Assembly (NCBI GenBank): GCA_030832095.1
Contig: JAURJT010000018.1
Span: 1 to 64,000, forward strand
DNA length: 64,000 nt
Source of the DNA: Gammaproteobacteria bacterium
Lineage (GTDB): Bacteria > Pseudomonadota > Gammaproteobacteria > Burkholderiales > Burkholderiaceae_B
Reading direction: 5' to 3'
The notes beneath the pieces were generated by a model, which saw only the letters and a program-made list of their open reading frames with translations, was not told where the DNA came from and searched no databases. Numbering within the stretch: position 1 is the first letter of the stretch; the number at the start of each line of letters is the position of its first letter. The position numbers and the translations under genes were made by a program. This document shows, piece after piece, positions 61,901 to 64,000 of this stretch.

Positions 61901-63524
61901 TGATACCAACGTGTTGAGTGAGCTTTGATTGAATTTGCTTAAATAAACTCGCTAACTCACGCTCGTCGGTGACCAAGGTGTGAAAAAACACCACAAGGTG
62001 AAGTCTATCTGTGCCGGGCGCAAACGCTGCACATGCAGCGGTATATGAAGGCTCGAGCCCCTCGACTTGTTCGGCTGCAGACTCGATCTCGGTATTTGAT
62101 AAGTTTGCACCATTAACGATAATCCCCATCCCCACACGGCCAAGCATGACCAGTTCACCATTTGAGATGAAGGCAGCATCGCCAGTGTCAAACCAACCAT
62201 CTTCAACAAATGCTTGATTAGCCTGCGGGTTGCGATAGTAGCCTGGCATCAGGCCAGCGCCCCGTAGCTGGAATCTGCCGGCTGTCTCTTCAGGCACCAC
62301 TTGATTGTTTTCGTCGACAATCCGCATCGACATGCCTGGAATGACAGGGCCTAAACTGGCAAACGAAATGCAGGTAGAGTCGTTTGGCGCGACATGTCGA
62401 ATCGCACCGCTCAGCTGATGGCGGTCAATATGGACAAACTTGATGGACTGCCCAGCAGGAGGTAAGTGGTACGAGACCCCAGAACAGGTTTCCGCCATCC
62501 CGAAGGCTGAGATCAAGCTTTCACGACGTAAGCCATAAGGTTGAACCGCTTCGAGAAATTCGGTGACGGTCGAATATGCGATTAATTCGCCCGCACTAAG
62601 TAAGCCTTTTACGCACGACAAATCCCATTGCCCATTGCTTGGGCTTTTGAGCGCCTTGCTGACCAGAGCAAAGGCAAAATTGGGTGCCCAACCGTGGGTC
62701 ACGCGGTGCTTGTCAATCAGATCGAGCCAACGCAGGGGTCGCGCTAAAACAAATTCTTTTTGTGCGTAGACAAGTTTACTGCCCTCAAGAACGGGGCTGA
62801 TGTGATAAGCCGAGATATTACCGATGTGGTCAAAGGGCAACCAACTTAAAATGACATCACTTTGTTGGCTGGCGCACAAGAGGTTGGTGCCGATTGCGCG
62901 CGATAAGAGGTTGCCGTGGGTCAGTTCAACGGCTTTTGATAATCCAGTGCTACCAGAGGACAATACATAAAACGCGACATCGCTTAATTTCGCTTGGTAT
63001 ACAGTTTCGATCGAGGCGTGCTGACGAAGTTTCTCAATGCTCGCGACACGAGCGTTTTGTAGTTCTTGAAAGCGATTCGAGCCGCTCAGTGCGGGCGCTA
63101 ACGACGCAGTCGTGCAGATCAGAGGTTGATCGAGTAATTTCCAGATATGAATCAATTGTTCAAGAGCGCGGCTCTCTACATCGTAACTGACCGGAATCGG
63201 TACTACGATCGGCTCGAGCCCTGCAAAGAGACAACCCCAAAACACGGGCAAAATATCTTCGCTGAGCGACAGCTGCAATAAAACTTTTTGTCGAGGTTGC
63301 AGGCCTTGCTGTTTTAGCCCTGTAGCAATGCATTTGGCCGACTCAACCAGATGTCCATAGCTGAGATTGTTCTCTTGGCCTTGGCTGTCAATAAAAACGA
63401 TCGGTGTCGACGCCGAAACAGCAAGAAGGGCATTAGACAAATTCTCAAGTTTGCTGACTCGATCAGGCAATGCAGAGCCGTGTCGAATCGCAGGAAGTGT
63501 GCTCATAGGGTGGGCGCGGCGCAT
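55926..63524 (-). CDS. Type I polyketide synthase with acyl-AMP ligase loading domain
   Basis: A protein of about 2533 residues. Domains by residue: acyl-AMP ligase 20-570 (SGSTGLSKAVELTH, GWFDTGD, Lys562); ACP 605-670 (Ser635); ketosynthase 701-1135 (Cys884, His1020, His1060); acyltransferase 1242-1540 (Ser1335, HSFH 1435-1438, which suggests malonyl-CoA); dehydratase 1605-1880 (His1634, Asp1804); ketoreductase 2138-2320 (cofactor loop TGATGGLG, LDD 2229-2231 of the B type, Tyr2286); ACP 2415-2495 (Ser2451). There is no enoylreductase or thioesterase domain. The likely product is a fatty acid activated by the ligase and extended by two carbons, reduced and perhaps dehydrated. In the dehydratase motif HxxxGxxxxP the Pro is Ser1643. 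Residue numbers count from a TTG one codon earlier; ATG 63506 is an alternative start. Phosphopantetheine transferase is not in the window. Confidence 0.9.
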   Translation of the reverse strand: MRRAHPMSTLPAIRHGSALPDRVSKLENLSNALLAVSASTPIVFIDSQGQENNLSYGHLVESAKCIATGLKQQGLQPRQKVLLQLSLSEDILPVFWGCLFAGLEPIVVPIPVSYDVESRALEQLIHIWKLLDQPLICTTASLAPALSGSNRFQELQNARVASIEKLRQHASIETVYQAKLSDVAFYVLSSGSTGLSKAVELTHGNLLSRAIGTNLLCASQQSDVILSWLPFDHIGNISAYHISPVLEGSKLVYAQKEFVLARPLRWLDLIDKHRVTHGWAPNFAFALVSKALKSPSNGQWDLSCVKGLLSAGELIAYSTVTEFLEAVQPYGLRRESLISAFGMAETCSGVSYHLPPAGQSIKFVHIDRHQLSGAIRHVAPNDSTCISFASLGPVIPGMSMRIVDENNQVVPEETAGRFQLRGAGLMPGYYRNPQANQAFVEDGWFDTGDAAFISNGELVMLGRVGMGIIVNGANLSNTEIESAAEQVEGLEPSYTAACAAFAPGTDRLHLVVFFHTLVTDERELASLFKQIQSKLTQHVGIKADFLIPLDAAAIPKTAIGKIQHKQLSARFQQGEYAALIERVEALRAEYHEDPITSALPASDIEQQIASIWQDVLGIPQVGVQDNFFELGGDSLSLIQAHERLTEIFGPTLTLVDLFTSPTIEMLVKQLSGEKTQASPTEKGQARANARNSHKSTGTSKDIAVIGMSCRFPGADDIDTFWKNLAAGVESITFFDDNDLLKSGFSRDVFDRPDYVKASPLISDARGFDAEFFGYSARDAELMDPQQRLFLECAWEAFEVAGYDPTTYPGVTGVYAGAAMNTYLLNNVLPNRSMLDSQDDLNVATLDSMGGFMLMVANDKDYLTTRVSYKLNLGGPSINVQTACSTGLVTVHMACQSLLAGETDLFLTGGASVQSPEHAGHLYQPGMIVTPDGHVRSFDAEARGTIFGSGVGAILLKRLDDAVRDGDHIFAVVKGSAVNNDAGAKVGYMAPSSDGQAVAVAEAIAVANVLPETIGLVEAHGTGTEIGDPIEHDGLAQVFRTQTQAIGFCALGSVKTNVGHLQITSGTAGFIKTALALHHKLIPPLLNYKTPNPALKLEQSPFYINTEACEWKTTGTPRRAGVNSLGIGGTNAHAILEEAPAVVRVAATQERTAHVLMLTARNETALRQYAGRFARYFTEHPEVNLADLCFTANTGRKVFDQRVSIVGATAEDFISQLTALEKNESCASAFQYNAKSSTKSKIGFLFTGQGSQYPDMGRHLFETEPVFREHLTLCAELFSPLLDKPLLEVMFDHESATGLIHQTGYAQPALFALEYSLAKSWQALGVMPNVVMGHSLGEYAAACFAGVMSLADAVRLVAGRANLMQSLEQSGEMWAVFTSASTVRPLLLGAGKEISIAAENSPENTVLSGSSAAMTKVIAQLTALGVRTQKLNTSHSFHSILMEPMLDRFEQIAQSVEFHSPQLTLISNLTGTAASDEVTMPQYWRQHIRQSVKFQAGLEQMAALGCQVFIEIGPRPTLTGLGTQCLPDDCIWLPSIKPSEDNWATILKSLAQLAVLGLADLKNLDDGKQRLRLPLPTYPFQHTPYWIERPASQATSPQKQTQTLLGQRLQIPTLSNTIFQNDFNPIALPFLNDHLIHGEVVVSGACHVTMLLDAAQLLFKEKAFSLHNIHFPEPLVIEKDQTRTVQVVIDKNAQGHREAQLISFDSALSNDSILTSQHAQADIVESTIAVSEVLALAPLRAGLTQTVNIEEFLQELAGRQIELGASYRWVKSIQRNAREALGVITEPASRSGLAMQQRHPGMLDAGFTLLLAMGMHQKGTTWLPFAIEAVRVLKQANEVPAYAYLVLRDGSNNEHATADVKLCDATGNVLIELIGLQARQADLSALNRSAQRKISALMHEIVWEPIAPSASVININEFSLEEPWLILTDRLGIGHLLAQRLEQVGQSCIVVQASGDSFAQASTATRTIDPFSAVAFSDFIQTLGPNPKLAGIINLWPLDVSTNGVTNTVQTQLTCGATVLHLIQACIKHNVNIRHRVCLVTERAQALIGDTLPLSIAQSTLWGIGMTAALEHPELKVTCVDLSSSQPELAAKHLWHSMHLKQNEWRLAYRSEQAFVARINRIREATTPEQQSLVFSEHVTYVVTGATGGLGLATATWLVEHGARYLLLLSRQPLATQAQQAINVLTEQGATITHQCVDIADRHALKAALLSTQGEGARKLGIIHCAGVLDDHLLIDLQWSNFDNAYSAKVFGTLNLDELTRQLEVDCFVMFSSAASLLGNRGQANYAAANSFMDAIAQQRKLDGLPALSINWGPWASVGMAQSNSTISRQLSAQGFSALSTQLALQALGACLLGTRTQVGVIDCQWDQYLQSAEQLQSFLSQVATVAISTQEQHRQSVQSAIVGQLAQASTTERLGLLTTLVHTQIRKILGLADSMAVPEDQALTDQGFDSLMAVQLTNAIGRMLGQRLPVSLVFNYPSPKALSLYLLDLLNSQLATPEQTAATDVGAKPSQTSSSDRARSLLDDLDNLLEQS

Positions 63525-63649
63525 CAAAAATGGTGCCTTTTATTTTACCTTTCGGCTGCGTAGTAACCTCACAAAAACCGTCACTGAGCAGGGGCGGAAA
63601 CAGCGCCTGACCCTAAAAGGCAGATTGTCGGCGATTTGCGCTTGACTTG

Positions 63650-64000
63650 CTACTCGTACAGCACGTAGTTGTTATTCAGATCGTCAAAGAGTATCTCGAC
63701 AGAGTTGTCATTGACGACGCCCGCACGAACGACAATATTTCTATCGAGAAAATAATTCTCAAACCTCCAGCCGGGTGGCAGCCTAAGCATCGTGTCTAGG
63801 TTTGAGAGGTTATCGCGCGTCAAACTGGGCTGCACCTCTTGGGTATACCCGACCATTATGTATGTCTCGCCTTTGGGTGAGACAAGCCGATGCACCAGAG
63901 TACCAGTGTTCCAGATGTAATGCGTGTCACCATACATTTTGAATGGGAAGTAGTTCGCCCCAGCCAAATTTTTTGTCTCCGTGAGTCTTGTGGTTTGGAA
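63650..64000 (-). CDS. Unrecognised protein, C-terminal part, runs off the window
   Basis: The frame is open to the right edge, so only the C-terminal 116 residues are seen; the TTG at 63967 is not a needed start. It reads TRLTETKNLAGANYFPFKMY, GTLVHRLVSPKGETYIMVGY, LPPGWRFENYFLDRN and ends EILFDDLNNNYVLYE. The mix of aromatic residues and short strands suggests a beta-rich, perhaps exported, protein. No family is named with confidence. It lies upstream of the PKS on the same strand, with a gap of about 120 bases. Confidence 0.55.
   Translation of the reverse strand, partial: FQTTRLTETKNLAGANYFPFKMYGDTHYIWNTGTLVHRLVSPKGETYIMVGYTQEVQPSLTRDNLSNLDTMLRLPPGWRFENYFLDRNIVVRAGVVNDNSVEILFDDLNNNYVLYE

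Overview
The window looks like the chromosome of a planktonic, probably freshwater, betaproteobacterium of the order Burkholderiales (Alcaligenaceae-like). The clues are five Bug-family periplasmic solute-binding proteins, a proteorhodopsin-retinal cluster, catabolic CoA operons, an OxyR-AhpCF block and moderate GC. This placement is inference from gene content. I saw no rRNA, tRNA, CRISPR array or intact transposase.

Region by region: (1) 1-9.0 kb is an accessory island of toxin-antitoxin and defence-type genes: the end of a Phd/YefM antitoxin, a DUF6088 protein, two orphan MbcA/ParS-type antitoxins, an RloA-RloB pair, a truncated PrlF antitoxin, a DUF4143 ATPase, a DUF2130 protein and a SprT-like protein. 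The RloAB pair lies between an intact gene for a secreted YTGPGGG-repeat protein and a 33-bp remnant of a second copy. (2) 9.0-14.5 kb is a minus-strand catabolic operon: CoA-transferase, VOC protein, crotonase, two Bug proteins and a carboxymuconolactone decarboxylase family protein. (3) 14.85-21.1 kb is a plus-strand light-harvesting cluster: green-type proteorhodopsin, terminator, crtE, crtI, crtB, crtY and blh, enough to make retinal from isoprenoid diphosphates. (4) 21.2-26.3 kb carries EutC/EutB and a VIT-VWA protein with a MerR regulator. (5) 26.5-31.6 kb carries a NERD-helicase, a WYL regulator and small hydrolase or membrane genes. (6) 31.5-38.7 kb is mixed: SRAP, MaoC, DUF1993, SDR, an O-antigen-ligase-like protein, a glycosyltransferase, Bug and DUF1275. 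(7) 38.7-42.0 kb is the peroxide defence block ahpC-ahpF with divergent oxyR. (8) 42.0-52.6 kb is a class II aldolase gene divergent from a seven-gene operon of Bug, hydantoinase B and A, a TPP enzyme, a second Bug and two aminotransferases. (9) 52.7-53.9 kb carries TRIC and YchJ. (10) 53.9-63.5 kb is a compact polyketide locus: one 2533-residue protein (acyl-AMP ligase, ACP, KS, AT, DH, KR, ACP), a type II thioesterase and an amidohydrolase. The window ends inside an unrecognised gene.

The strongest candidates for something not previously described are the polyketide locus, the Bug/hydantoinase/TPP/aminotransferase operon, and several structural oddities. Two unrelated genes have the end of their coding sequence duplicated in tandem just past the stop codon. 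The RloAB pair is flanked by a direct repeat whose differences are all synonymous. The NERD-helicase is bracketed by short repeats. Four AACAG motifs sit at exact 10-bp spacing ahead of oxyR. All calls are from reading the sequence and family knowledge; no search was run.
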